64,000 nt of DNA from Streptomyces sp. (lineage in GTDB: Bacteria > Actinomycetota > Actinomycetes > Streptomycetales > Streptomycetaceae), in the NCBI RefSeq assembly GCF_031181555.1, contig NZ_JAPSKQ010000004.1, positions 28,086 through 92,085 of the forward strand. Reading direction: 5' to 3'. The notes beneath the pieces were generated by a model. That model had not been told where the DNA came from and did not search any database. It saw only the letters and a list, made by a program, of their open reading frames with translations. Both the position numbers and the translations under genes were made by a program. Each line of letters opens with the position of its first letter. The stretch's first letter is position 1. Below, piece by piece: positions 45,205 to 54,626 of this stretch.

Positions 45205-45622
45205 ACGCCTCGCTCCAGGGCGCCGGGCGCAGCGTCCCGGCGTCCAGCCGCACCAGCACCCGGCTGCCCCGCGCGTACGTCACCGCGCCGTCCCGCGAGC
45301 AGAAGCGGAAACCGTAGGTCAGCCCGGTCGTGCCGAGCCGGTCCAGCCAGAGGTGGACGGCGTAGGCGCCGGGCCGGGTGACCGGCGCCTCGTAGCCGAT
45401 CCGGAATTCCCTGACCGCGTTGCAGGCGTCGCCGGCCGCGGCCCAGTCGCCCTCGAAGCGGACGCCCTTCTCCTGCCACAGCTCGGTCCAGGCCCGCTCG
45501 ACCAGCAGCGGATAGCGGGCGTTGTGCAGCAGCCCCAGCGCGTCGAGGTCGTCGAAGTGGACGGTCACGGGGATCAGCCGGCCGTAGGACAGGGCGGGGG
45601 CGGTCGGGGCTTCGGCGGTCAC
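45164..45622 (-). CDS. Hotdog-fold acyl-CoA thioesterase (4HBT family)
   Basis: 152 residues. VHFDDLDALGLLHNARYPLLVERA is the 4-hydroxybenzoyl-CoA thioesterase signature with the catalytic Asp. One hotdog domain; probably a cytoplasmic tetramer hydrolysing acyl-CoA esters. ATG 45622, convergent and overlapping with the MFS gene by 41 bases. Confidence 0.9.
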   Translation of the reverse strand: MTAEAPTAPALSYGRLIPVTVHFDDLDALGLLHNARYPLLVERAWTELWQEKGVRFEGDWAAAGDACNAVREFRIGYEAPVTRPGAYAVHLWLDRLGTTGLTYGFRFCSRDGAVTYARGSRVLVRLDAGTLRPAPWSEAFRAAGRELLRPDA

Positions 45623-45796
45623 GGCGGGACTCCTGGGACGTACGGGATGAGTGCCGCTTACATCGACCAGCGGCGCGCCCCCATCCTAAGCAAACGCTCA
45701 GCGAAGGCGGGCCCGCCCGGCGGGCGGTCCGGAGCACCCCTGCTCACCCCCGACAATGGTCCGGACACGCTGCACGTACGACGAAAGCGACAGCCC

Positions 45797-47215
45797 ATGA
45801 ATCTCGGCGTCCGCTGGACACTCCACGGCGACGGACGCACCCCGGCGCCGGGGGCGGTGGTCCGCCCCGACGAACGGCTCTCCTGGCCCCGCACCGCCGG
45901 GCTCGGCGCCCAGCACGTCGTGGCCATGTTCGGGGCGTCCTTCGTCGCCCCGGTCCTCATGGGCCTGGACCCCAACCTCGCGATCATGATGTCGGGGATC
46001 GCGACCGTCGTCTTCCTGCTGGCGACCCGGGGCCGGGTGCCCAGCTATCTGGGCTGCTCGCTCTCCTTCGTCGGCGTCGCCGCGGTCATCCGGGCCGACG
46101 GCGGGTCGAGCGCCACCGTGACCGGCGCGGTGTTCGTGGTCGGGGCGGCGCTGTTCCTGGTGGGTCTCGCGGTGCAGCGGTTCGGGGCGCGGATCATCCA
46201 CGCCACGATGCCGCCGATCGTCACCGGCGCGGTGGTGATGCTGATCGGCTTCAACCTGGCGCCGGTCACCGCCGCCACCTACTGGCCGCAGGACCAGTGG
46301 ACCGCCCTGCTCGTGATGCTGTTCACCGGTCTGGCGGTGGTCTGCCTGCGCGGCTTCTGGTCCCGGATCGCGATCTTCCTCGGGCTGGTCTTCGGCTACG
46401 CCCTCTCCTGGGCGCTCGACCGGGTCTTCGGCAAGATCCACTCGGCGGACGCGAGCGGCCGGGTCACCGACCACTGGCGGCTGGACCTGTCCGGTGTGGG
46501 CCAGGCCGACTGGATCGGCCTGCCGAGCCTGCACGGCCCGTCCTTCGAGTGGTCGGCGATCCTGGTCGCCCTCCCGGTGGTCATCGCGCTGATCGCCGAG
46601 AACGCCGGGCACGTCAAGGCGGTCGGCGAGATGACCGGCGACGACCTCGACGACAAGCTCGGCACGGCGATCTCCGCCGACGGCGTCGGCTCGATGCTGT
46701 CCACCGCGGTCGGCGGCCCGCCCAACACCACCTACTCCGAGAACATCGGCGTGATGGCCGCGACCCGCGTCTACTCGACCGCCGCCTACTGGGCCGCCGC
46801 CGGCTTCGCCCTGCTGTTCGGTCTGTGCCCGAAGTTCGGCGCGGTCGTGGCCGCCATCCCGGGCGGTGTGCTCGGCGGGATCACCGTCATCCTGTACGGC
46901 ATGATCGGCCTGCTCGGCGCCCAGATCTGGATCAACGCCAAGGTGGACCTGCGCAATCCGCTGAACCTCGTGCCCGCCGCCGCGGGCATCATCATCGGCG
47001 TCGGCAACGTGACGTTGGAGTTCACCGACACCTTCTCCCTCAGCGGCATCGCGCTCGGCACGCTCGTCGTCATCACCGGCTACCACGCGCTGCGCGCCTT
47101 CGCGCCCGCCCACCTCAAGACGCAGGAGCCGCTGCTCGACGAGGGCACCTCCTCCTACGACGAGAGCGGCAAGGGCGCCCCGGACGGCGGGAGTCCTCAG
47201 CGTGCCAACTCGTAG
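45797..47215 (+). CDS. NCS2 nucleobase (xanthine/uracil) permease
   Basis: 472 residues, 14 helices of the UraA fold. GPPNTTYSENIGVMAATRV matches the NAT/NCS2 signature and LGAQHVVAMFGASFVAPVLMG opens the transport domain. The proline-free ENIG form favours the uracil/UraA-like subgroup. It imports a nucleobase with protons. The last 19 bases overlap the convergent GH6 gene. Confidence 0.93.
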   Translation: MNLGVRWTLHGDGRTPAPGAVVRPDERLSWPRTAGLGAQHVVAMFGASFVAPVLMGLDPNLAIMMSGIATVVFLLATRGRVPSYLGCSLSFVGVAAVIRADGGSSATVTGAVFVVGAALFLVGLAVQRFGARIIHATMPPIVTGAVVMLIGFNLAPVTAATYWPQDQWTALLVMLFTGLAVVCLRGFWSRIAIFLGLVFGYALSWALDRVFGKIHSADASGRVTDHWRLDLSGVGQADWIGLPSLHGPSFEWSAILVALPVVIALIAENAGHVKAVGEMTGDDLDDKLGTAISADGVGSMLSTAVGGPPNTTYSENIGVMAATRVYSTAAYWAAAGFALLFGLCPKFGAVVAAIPGGVLGGITVILYGMIGLLGAQIWINAKVDLRNPLNLVPAAAGIIIGVGNVTLEFTDTFSLSGIALGTLVVITGYHALRAFAPAHLKTQEPLLDEGTSSYDESGKGAPDGGSPQRANS

Positions 47216-48393
47216 GCGTACGACGGGGTGAAGGTGCCCGGCGCCCCCTTGCAGCCGTCCGACTCCCCCGGCAGCTTCACCCACAGGTAGGCGTCGATCC
47301 CGGATTCGCCGGTGCTGAGCGTCGGGGTGCGGCCGAGCCTGCGGCCCGCCGGGTCGCACCACTCGCCGTCGGCCGGGGCGCCGTTGCCGTTGCGGCTGGT
47401 GTCGATCACCGCGCCGAGGCCGGGCGGGCCTCCGAGGGCGTCGAGCACGGCCCGGTCGTAGGCGACCTCGTCGGCCGTGTCGTGGAAGTTGGACACGTTG
47501 CTGAAGATGCCGTCGGAGGAGGCGGCCGAGGCGGCTCCGGCCTGGCGCAGCCAGCCGGCCTGTTTCGCGGGCGCGTGCCAGCCGGAGTGCCCGGCGTCGA
47601 AGTAGACCCGGGCCCTGGGGTTGGCCTCCTTCAGCACCCGTCCGGCGCGGGCCAGCGAGGCGAAGCGGTCGGCGCGCTCCCCGGCGGAGAGGCATTCCGC
47701 CTGGGCGACGGAGTCCGGTTCGAGGACGACGACGACCTCGCCGGTCCCCAGCCCGGCGGCGAACCGGTCGATCCAGCCGTCGTAGGCGTCCAGGTCGGGC
47801 GCCCCGCCCTGGGAGTGCCCGCCGCAGTCGCGGTCGGGTATCGCGTACGGCACGAGGACGGGCACCCGCCCCTGCGCGGCACCGCCCGAGGTGACCGCGC
47901 GCACCCGCGAGGTGATGGTGTCCGGGGAGTAGTCGGCGAACCACACCGCCGCCGGCCGGTCGGCGATCCGGGACTTTATGACCGCGCGGCGCGGGTCGCC
48001 GGGGTTGGCCCGCACCCAGTCCAGGACCCGGGACTCGGGGTGGAGGTGGAGACGGGTGGACACGGGGGCCGCCCGCGGCTTCGTCCGGGTCTTCGACGCG
48101 GACGGCTCGGGTCTCGCCTTCTTCTTCGGGCTCGCCTTCGCCCCGGGAGAAGGGGACCCGGTCGCCGACAGGGAGGGCGACGGCACGGCGGGCAGCGGTT
48201 CCAGGCGCGGCGACGAGGTCACTTCCGGCCTCGCCGCGTCCGGGCGGCCTCCGTCGCCGACCGCCGCCATCATGCCGGTGACGCCGCCGACGGCGACCAC
48301 CACGGAAGCCGCCGCGACCATCGCGCCGCGCCGGACGGCGCGTCTGCGCTCGGCCCTTCGCGCGGCCAGGCGCCGGGCACGCGAGCCTTCCAC
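47197..48393 (-). CDS. Family 6 glycoside hydrolase (cellulase-type), membrane-anchored or secreted
   Basis: 398 residues. A short Arg-rich cytoplasmic start and a hydrophobic segment (about 20-45, VAAASVVVAVGGVTGMMAAV) lead into a Ser/Pro/Lys-rich linker of ~60 residues, then the GH6 domain. YAIPDRDCGG contains the catalytic acid Asp; VVVLEPDSVAQAEC is the second signature. It probably cleaves cellulose or a beta-glucan outside the cell. GTG 48393 follows a strong GGGGGAGGGGGG site. No cellulose-binding module is present. Confidence 0.9.
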   Translation of the reverse strand: MEGSRARRLAARRAERRRAVRRGAMVAAASVVVAVGGVTGMMAAVGDGGRPDAARPEVTSSPRLEPLPAVPSPSLSATGSPSPGAKASPKKKARPEPSASKTRTKPRAAPVSTRLHLHPESRVLDWVRANPGDPRRAVIKSRIADRPAAVWFADYSPDTITSRVRAVTSGGAAQGRVPVLVPYAIPDRDCGGHSQGGAPDLDAYDGWIDRFAAGLGTGEVVVVLEPDSVAQAECLSAGERADRFASLARAGRVLKEANPRARVYFDAGHSGWHAPAKQAGWLRQAGAASAASSDGIFSNVSNFHDTADEVAYDRAVLDALGGPPGLGAVIDTSRNGNGAPADGEWCDPAGRRLGRTPTLSTGESGIDAYLWVKLPGESDGCKGAPGTFTPSYAYELAR

Positions 48394-48495
48394 GGTACTG
48401 CTCCCCCCTCCCCCACGACGGGCGGGTTCCCCCGATCCGGGGAAGCGCCGGGCCCGTCGCCGTCGGTCCCAGCCTAGAGGTGCGACTCTGCGCCC

Positions 48496-49182
48496 ATGGC
48501 GCAATGCGAACAAGTCCTCACCCCCGTGGACGGGGTCGTCGCCCGTATGCGCGCCCTCGACGCGGCCCTGCCCGCGCGGGACGGGGTCGCGGTGTTCAAC
48601 CGCGTCTACCTCGCGGTCACCGAGGCCGTGGACGGGTGCATCGACGCGGGCCGCTTCACGGACGCCCGGGCCGCGATCACGCTGGACGTGCGGTTCGCGG
48701 AGCGCTACCTGGCCGCGGTCGACGCGGTGGAGGAGGAGCGGCGCCCGCCGGCCTGCTGGCGCCCGCTGTTCCAGTTCCGCCGCCATCCCGGGGTACGTCC
48801 CCTGCAGTTCGCGCTGGCGGGTATCAACGCGCACATCGGTCACGATCTGGCGCTCGCCGTCGTGGACACCTGTCGTACCCTCGCCTGCGAACCCGCCGAC
48901 CTCGAGGACGAGTTCGACCGGGTGGGCGACCTCCTCGTCTCGCTGGAGGACCGCATCCGCGAGGAGCTGACGCCGGGCCCCGATCTGCTCCGGATCGCCG
49001 ATCCGCTGACCCATCTGCTCGGGGCGTGGAGCCTGGAGCGCGCCCGGGACGCCGCCTGGACGGCGGCCCGCGCCCTGTGGGCGCTGCGCCGGCTGCCGGA
49101 CGTCGCCGAAGAGTTCACCGAACGCCTGGACACGGCGGTGGGCTTCGCCGGACGCATGCTGCTCATCCCGTTGCCCGACTGA
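48496..49182 (+). CDS. DUF5995-family protein
   Basis: 228 residues, predicted largely helical and soluble. QFALAGINAHIGHDLALAVVDTC and the YLAVTEAVDG-type helices match the DUF5995 family, whose conserved His/Asp residues (NAHIGHD) suggest a metal site. No function is established. ATG 48496, divergent from the GH6 gene with a 102-base gap; a weak AGAGGTG lies 14 bases upstream. Confidence 0.78.
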   Translation: MAQCEQVLTPVDGVVARMRALDAALPARDGVAVFNRVYLAVTEAVDGCIDAGRFTDARAAITLDVRFAERYLAAVDAVEEERRPPACWRPLFQFRRHPGVRPLQFALAGINAHIGHDLALAVVDTCRTLACEPADLEDEFDRVGDLLVSLEDRIREELTPGPDLLRIADPLTHLLGAWSLERARDAAWTAARALWALRRLPDVAEEFTERLDTAVGFAGRMLLIPLPD

Positions 49183-49408
49183 TCCGGCCACCACTGCGGC
49201 CGGACCAGTCGGGCAGCGCGAAGGCACGGCGCCGCACCGCCGGCCACGTCGACGGCCGAGGGCTGTGGCCGCGGACGTCCGGACGCCGGTGGCCACGACC
49301 GTCGAGGTCCTGGTCGACGTCCTCGGACTCCGCGCGCGAGGCGCAGGAGCCCGCGGACGTCGCGGCCGCCGTGGTCCGGGAAGGCACGGCGGCCGGGGTC
49401 CGAGGGGC

Positions 49409-51106
49409 TCAGTCCTCGGGGAGTTCCACCGGGGCGATCTCGTCGTAGACGTCGCCGGGGCCCGGGTTGGTGGGATCGGTCTCGCCGCCGAAGTGGTGCA
49501 TGACGCCCCAGACCGCGTTCAGCGCGGTCTGCACGGCGCCCTCGGCCCAGCCCGCCGTCCAGGAGATGTCGTCGCCGGCCAGGAAGATGCCCCGCTTGTC
49601 CTCGGGCAGCCGGTCCTGCATGAAGTGGGTGAACAGGCGCCGCTGGTAGCGGTAGTGGCCGGGCAGGTTGGCCTTGAACGCGCCCATGAAGTAGGGCTCG
49701 TTCTCCCAGGAGACCGTGACCGGGTTGCCGATGATGTGCTTCCGGATGTCGACCTTCGGGTAGATCTCGCCGAGCGACTTCAGCATGACCTCCATCCGCT
49801 CGTTCGCGGACAGCGGCAGCCACTTCAGGCTGTCGTCGCACCAGGTGTACGACAGGCAGATCACCGCGGGCTTGTCCGGGCCGTTGTCGAGCAGGTAGGT
49901 CCCGCGGGTCATGCGGTCGGTGAGCGTCATCGACATGACGTCCCGGCCGGTCTCCTCGTCCTTGTCCAGCCAGAACGGCCGGTCCACGGGAACGAAGAGC
50001 TTGCTGGACTCCATGTAGTGGGTGCGCTCGATCGCGGTCCAGTGGTCGATCGGGAACAGCGAGTCGTCGCAGGCGATCTTCGAGAGAAGCATCCAGGACT
50101 GGGCGGTGAAGATCGCCGCCCGGTACGTGCGGATGTCGCCGTTCGCGTCCGTCACCGTGATGTGGTTGCCCGCGGTGCGGTGCAGCCGGGTCACGGCCGG
50201 ACGCGGCTCGCCGTCCACGTGCAGGGACTTCAGCGAGGTGCCGTACGGCCAGTGGACGATCTTCTCGGGCTCGCGCTCCCACAGGCGCAGCGGCAGCTGC
50301 TGGGAGCCGCCGACGATGCCGCGGTGGTGGTCGTCGGCCTCGGTGTAGACGACCCGGAGGATCTCCAGGATGGAGTTGGGGAAGTCGGTGTCCCAGCCGC
50401 CGGTGCCGAAGCCGACCTGGCCGAAGATCTCGCGGTGCCGGAAGGACTTGAAGGCCTCGGAGTCGCAGAGGAAGCCGTAGAAGGTCTGGTTGTCGAGCTT
50501 CTCGACCAGCTGCGCCCAGATCTCGCGGATGCGCTTGACGTCCCGCTCGCGCATCGCGCGGTTCATGTCGGAGAAGTCGGCGCCCTCTTCGAGGCACCTG
50601 TTCCAGGCGTCGGCCACGTCCCGGTAGACCTGCGGCAGGTCGTCGAGCGTCTCGGCGTAGTGCGACTCGCCCTTGAGGTCGACGACGGTCGACGGGGTCG
50701 CCTCGGCGAGGGGGTTGGGGAACGGGCGGGTCTCGAGGCCCACCAGGTCGATGTAGTGCTGGAGCGCCGTGGAGGACGGCGGGAAGCGCATCGCGCCCAT
50801 CTCGGCGGTCAGTTCGGGGTCGCAGCCCTCGAAGCCGACGGTGCGCAGCCGGCCGCCGATCCGGTCGGCCTCGTACACGACGGGCTTGAGGCCCATCTTC
50901 ATCAGCTCGTAGGCGGCGACGATGCCGGACAGGCCGCCGCCGATGACCGCGACCTCGGTGCCGTGCTCGGTCGCGGGTATCTGCCCGAGGCCCGCCGGGT
51001 GGGCGAGGAAGTCGTCGTACGCGTACGGGAAGTCCGGGCCGAACATGGTGATCGGCGGCTGCTGCTCGTCGGCGTGCTCGACGGCGTTGGGCACCGTGGA
51101 CGTCAT
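49409..51106 (-). CDS. Flavin amino-acid 2-monooxygenase / amine oxidase (DavB-like)
   Basis: 565 residues. The FAD site is EVAVIGGGLSGIVAAYELMKMG near residue 50, then VVYEADRIGGRLRT, and the C-terminal IFLAGDDISWTAGWAEGAVQ completes the flavin fold. Length and gene partner match lysine 2-monooxygenase (DavB) and bacterial tryptophan/arginine 2-monooxygenases, which decarboxylate an L-amino acid to the amide one carbon shorter. The gene after a 40-base gap encodes a nitrilase-type amidase that would act on that amide. Which amino acid is used is not certain. Confidence 0.9.
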   Translation of the reverse strand: MTSTVPNAVEHADEQQPPITMFGPDFPYAYDDFLAHPAGLGQIPATEHGTEVAVIGGGLSGIVAAYELMKMGLKPVVYEADRIGGRLRTVGFEGCDPELTAEMGAMRFPPSSTALQHYIDLVGLETRPFPNPLAEATPSTVVDLKGESHYAETLDDLPQVYRDVADAWNRCLEEGADFSDMNRAMRERDVKRIREIWAQLVEKLDNQTFYGFLCDSEAFKSFRHREIFGQVGFGTGGWDTDFPNSILEILRVVYTEADDHHRGIVGGSQQLPLRLWEREPEKIVHWPYGTSLKSLHVDGEPRPAVTRLHRTAGNHITVTDANGDIRTYRAAIFTAQSWMLLSKIACDDSLFPIDHWTAIERTHYMESSKLFVPVDRPFWLDKDEETGRDVMSMTLTDRMTRGTYLLDNGPDKPAVICLSYTWCDDSLKWLPLSANERMEVMLKSLGEIYPKVDIRKHIIGNPVTVSWENEPYFMGAFKANLPGHYRYQRRLFTHFMQDRLPEDKRGIFLAGDDISWTAGWAEGAVQTALNAVWGVMHHFGGETDPTNPGPGDVYDEIAPVELPED

Positions 51107-51146
51107 GGGGTACGGACTCCTTGCACAAGAAAGACTGCGGGGGAAT

Positions 51147-51935
51147 TCAGACGAGGGACCCGTAGAGGCCGGGGCGGCGGTCCTCCAGGTACGGGTTGTT
51201 CTCGCGGGAGGCGGCGAGGAACACGGGGTCCGCGTCGGCGAGGACGAGTTCCTCCGCACGGCCGGCCCGGGTACGGGCGACCCCGTCGGGACCGGCGAGG
51301 GTGGACAGGCCCACGAACTCGAACTCGCCCTCCCGGCCGACCCGGTTGACGTACGCGACGTACATCTGGTTCTCGAAGGCCCGCACCGGTACGACCGACT
51401 CGGCGACGAACTGGAACGGGTGCATCTGGGCCGTGGGCACCAGCAGGAGGTCGGTGCCGGCCAGGGCGTGGGCGCGCACGTTCTCCGGGAACTCCACGTC
51501 GTAGCAGATCATCAGGCCGACGGTGAGGCCGTTCAGCCCGGCCTGCACGACCTGCCGGTCGCCCGGGGTGAAGTGGTCGCGCTCGAAGCAGCCGAAGAGG
51601 TGGGTCTTGCGGTAGTTCGCGAGGCGCGTGCCGTCGGCGGAGACGAGCTGGACGGAGTTGTACACCGCGTCACCGGCGCGTTCCGGGTAGGCGTAGGCGA
51701 TCGCGAGGCCGTGCCGGGTGGCCGTCTCCGCGACCGCGTCGGCCGCGTCGCCGTCGGCGGGCTCGGCGAGCCGGGCGATGTCGTCGCCGATCGCGTACCC
51801 GGTCAGGAACATCTCCGAGGTGACGAGCAGCCCGGCGCCCGCGGCGGCGGCACGGCCGGCGGCCTCGTCGAGGACCTTGAGGTTCTCGGCGACGGATCCG
51901 GGCCGTCCGGAGCTCTGGAGCAGGGCGGTGCGCAT
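51147..51935 (-). CDS. Nitrilase-superfamily amidase (DavA-like)
   Basis: 262 residues, the length of 5-aminovaleramidase DavA. The Glu-Lys-Cys triad is Glu41 in VTSEMFLTGY, Lys in NYRKTHLFG and Cys in LMICYDVEFPE. It hydrolyses short-chain amides. It is transcribed first and is followed 40 bases later by the monooxygenase gene, matching the davAB pair of lysine degradation (lysine to 5-aminovaleramide to 5-aminovalerate); 4-guanidinobutyramide from arginine is the main alternative. Confidence 0.92.
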   Translation of the reverse strand: MRTALLQSSGRPGSVAENLKVLDEAAGRAAAAGAGLLVTSEMFLTGYAIGDDIARLAEPADGDAADAVAETATRHGLAIAYAYPERAGDAVYNSVQLVSADGTRLANYRKTHLFGCFERDHFTPGDRQVVQAGLNGLTVGLMICYDVEFPENVRAHALAGTDLLLVPTAQMHPFQFVAESVVPVRAFENQMYVAYVNRVGREGEFEFVGLSTLAGPDGVARTRAGRAEELVLADADPVFLAASRENNPYLEDRRPGLYGSLV

Positions 51936-52230
51936 GCGTGTTCCTCACCGGTACGCGGGGGTTTCGGGGGCCAGATAGACGGTACGGTCGGCCGGCTCGG
52001 CCGGACAAGGAGGAGCCGTTGCGCGCCGGTGAGCGGTTCGTTGCGTCCGGAGCGGGGCCGACGGCGATTCGTTGCACGGCCTGCGCCGTACGTCGTCCCC
52101 GCCCGGGGCGCGGGCCGGGGCGGGCGTCCCCCGCCGCACGGGGAGGCGGGGTCCCGCCCCGGGTGCGATGTGCGGCGGGCGCGGCGCCGGGACAGCGGGG
52201 ACGTCCGTTCCGCCTGCGGAGAGGACCGCC
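51936..52230. other. 295-base gap between nitrilase gene and repetin-like pseudogene
   Basis: Divergent control region. Nothing clear beyond a GC-rich stretch; no well-placed -35/-10 pair or long palindrome was found. It must hold the promoter of the nitrilase-monooxygenase operon. Confidence 0.3.
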
Positions 52231-52832
52231 ATGGACATCACCGGGGACATCGCCGGGAGCCACCGTAGGGAACGCACGGCGGCGGCCGCGTTCGGGGCCG
52301 CGCTGCTGCTCACCGCCGGGGCCGCGAGCGCCGCGACGGCTTCCGCGTCCCGGGGCCGTCCTCGGGCGTCCGCCGGCCGAGCGGCCCCGGGAGGCCGCCG
52401 CGCTCACCGGCACCGCCGAGCTGTACCGCTCGGCCGGGGACGGCATCACCTCCGTCTTCGACGCGCACCTCGCGGCGGAGGACCGCGGCAGCCCGCTGGA
52501 GGCCACCGGTGCCTTCGCGCCCGCGCACTGCCTGAACGGCAGGGGCGCCCGGGCGGAGGCGACGGCCGACTGCCTGCACACCGGCGGTGGAGTGGCCGTC
52601 GTCACCGGCGTCATCGCCTCCTGCGGCCTGCCCGGCGCGAAGGGCGAGCGGGCCGGCGTCACCGTCCACGACCGCGGCCCGGCCACCGGGGCCGCCTCGG
52701 CCACGGCCGGGCCGCGACCGGCAGCCCGGCCGGGACGAAGGAACTGCCGAAGCGCGTGGGCCCGGCGCCGTTCGAGCGGGGGAAGGGGGCACGGGCGACT
52801 TCACGGTCGTGCCCTGGCGGCCCGGGCTCTGA
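52231..52832 (+). pseudogene. Frameshifted exported repetin-like protein
   Basis: Coding potential jumps frame at least three times. ATG 52231, after GGAGAGG, opens a signal peptide (FGAALLLTAGAASAAT). From about 52390 the sensible frame is +1 shifted: ALTGTAELYRSAGDGITSVF, then ADCLHTGGGVAVVTGVI. Near 52735 it returns to the first frame (GTKELPKRVGPAPFERGKG), and it ends in the third frame with GTGDFTVVPWRPGL and TGA 52832. Intact Streptomyces repetin-like proteins have these blocks in this order. Multiple shifts make sequencing error less likely than decay. Its end overlaps the convergent MFS gene by 32 bases. Confidence 0.75.
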
Positions 52833-54003
52833 GCCCCGCGAGCAGCAGCACCGCCGTCACCAGGTAGGGCACGGCGAACACCGCGAAGGCGGTGCTGTGC
52901 GCGCTTCCCGAGGCGATCACCGTGTAGCCGCCGAAGACCGCGACCGTCGCCAGCTCCGTGCCCAGTCCCGCGACCGAGGTCAGGGTGGCCCGGCCGGTGG
53001 CCTCGATGCGCCGCTGCAGCCGGGCGTCGGCGAGCACGGTGGCCGCCTGGAAGCCGCCGAAGGCGAGGGCGACGAGGACGAGCCCGGCCGGGGTGCCGGC
53101 GACCGAGCCGGCCGCCAGGGCGAGGCCGGCACCGGCGAGCAGGGCCGCGAGCCCCGTCGTGCCGAGGCGCTCGCCCTCCCCGGCGAGCAGGCTGCCGGCG
53201 GTGGCACCGGCCCAGATCAGCAGGAGCAGGAAGGGGACCGTCCCGTCGGCGACGCCCGTGTCGCGGACCAGCAGGGGCGTGTACTCGTCGAGGGCGCCCC
53301 ACACGGCGCTCACGGCCGGCACGAGCAGCAGCGCCCCGCGCACGGACCGGTCGGCGCGCGCCTCGGCGAGCCCGGCCCGCAGGGTCGCCGCCCAGCCGCC
53401 GTGTCCGGCGTCCGGGGAGCGGTGTTCGGGGAACCGGGTGGCCGTGGCCGCCGTCAGCAGGCACACCAGCACACTGGCGGCGCCCACGGCGGCGTGACCG
53501 CCCCAGGCGAGCACGGGGCCGGCGAGTCCCATGGCCGCCATGACGGCGACCAGTCCGGCCGCGCGGGCCCGGCCCATGACCCGGGTGTAGCGGTCGGCCG
53601 CGTCGAGCCGTTCCAGCTCGTCGTGGACCAGTGCCTCCAGCGCGCCGGAACCGAGCGCTCCGCCGACGCCCCACAGGACGAAGCCGACCGCGAAGGCGCC
53701 GTACGACGGCAGCAGCACCCACAGGGCGAAGCCGGTGGCGGTGAACAGGGGGCCGAGCCACAGCAGCGTCCGGCGGGAGACGGCGTCGGCCCAGGCGCCG
53801 GAGGGGACCTCCAGCAGCACCCCGGTGACCGACCAGAGGGCGAACAGGGAGGAGATCTGCCAGACCGTGAGACCGGTGTCGCTGAACAGCAGCGCGTACA
53901 CCGGGTAGAGCAGGACGAAGTCGTCGAGGAACGCGTAGCCGTACAGCGTGGTCGTCAGCCGTCGCACGCGGACGTCGGGCCCGCGCGTGGGCGTGAGAGT
54001 CAT
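52801..54003 (-). CDS. MFS transporter
   Basis: 400 residues, 12 helices. TTTLYGYAFLDDFVLLYPVYALLF opens helix 1, and ALWSVTGVLLEVPSGAWADAVSRRTLL carries the motif-A loop of the drug-efflux-like branch. ATG 54003. Substrate unknown; no regulator is directly attached. It lies between the amino-acid oxidation genes and the Lrp/permease pair, but nothing shows a functional link. Confidence 0.86.
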   Translation of the reverse strand: MTLTPTRGPDVRVRRLTTTLYGYAFLDDFVLLYPVYALLFSDTGLTVWQISSLFALWSVTGVLLEVPSGAWADAVSRRTLLWLGPLFTATGFALWVLLPSYGAFAVGFVLWGVGGALGSGALEALVHDELERLDAADRYTRVMGRARAAGLVAVMAAMGLAGPVLAWGGHAAVGAASVLVCLLTAATATRFPEHRSPDAGHGGWAATLRAGLAEARADRSVRGALLLVPAVSAVWGALDEYTPLLVRDTGVADGTVPFLLLLIWAGATAGSLLAGEGERLGTTGLAALLAGAGLALAAGSVAGTPAGLVLVALAFGGFQAATVLADARLQRRIEATGRATLTSVAGLGTELATVAVFGGYTVIASGSAHSTAFAVFAVPYLVTAVLLLAGLRARAARARP

Positions 54004-54163
54004 GAGGCCTTCCCGTAAGGGCGGTTCGGACACCGGACGTGGAGGACGTACGGCGCCCGAGGCGGCCCTCGGGAGGCACGGCTGGTGGATCAATGTCGCC
54101 AGGTCATGACACCGATGGTAGACGGGCCGGAGGGGGTCCGGCCCGTCGTTTTCGTGAACCGCC

Positions 54164-54616
54164 CTACGTGGGCGATCCCGACGAGAACCGCCGCAGCAGC
54201 GGGGACAGCACCAGCACGGATTTGGTCCGCTCGACGAACGGCTCCCCGGCGATGCGCTCCAGGACCCGTTCGAAGTGGCGCATGTCGGAGGCGAAGACCT
54301 GGGCGATCGCGTCCGCGTCACCGGTGACGGTGGAGGCGGCCACGACCTCCTGGTAGCGCTCCAGGCCCCGCTGGATGGTCTCCGGGGAGGTGTTGCTGCG
54401 GCAGTAGATCTCGACGAACCCCTCGGTCTCCCAGCCGAGGGCGGCCGGGTCCACCCGGACGGTGAATCCGGTGATGGCCCCGGTGGCGCGCAGCCGGTCC
54501 ACGCGCCGTTTCACGGCGGGCGCGGACAGGCCGACGAGCTGGCCGATGTCCGCGTAGGAGCGGCGGGCGTCCTCGGCGAGGGCGTGCACGATGCGTTCGT
54601 CGAGATCGTTCAGCAC
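54164..54616 (-). CDS. Lrp/AsnC-family regulator paired with an APC permease
   Basis: 150 residues. HTH at about 5-50 (ARRSYADIGQLVGLSAPAVKRR), RAM domain at about 65-140. GTG 54616 stands 10 bases after the stop of the APC permease gene, so the two form an operon with the permease first. It probably senses the permease's amino acid and controls the operon through the inverted repeat at 56231-56252. The pairing with the nearby monooxygenase-amidase genes suggests a shared amino-acid catabolic regulon. Confidence 0.92.
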   Translation of the reverse strand: MLNDLDERIVHALAEDARRSYADIGQLVGLSAPAVKRRVDRLRATGAITGFTVRVDPAALGWETEGFVEIYCRSNTSPETIQRGLERYQEVVAASTVTGDADAIAQVFASDMRHFERVLERIAGEPFVERTKSVLVLSPLLRRFSSGSPT

Positions 54617-54626
54617 TGCGGGTGGT

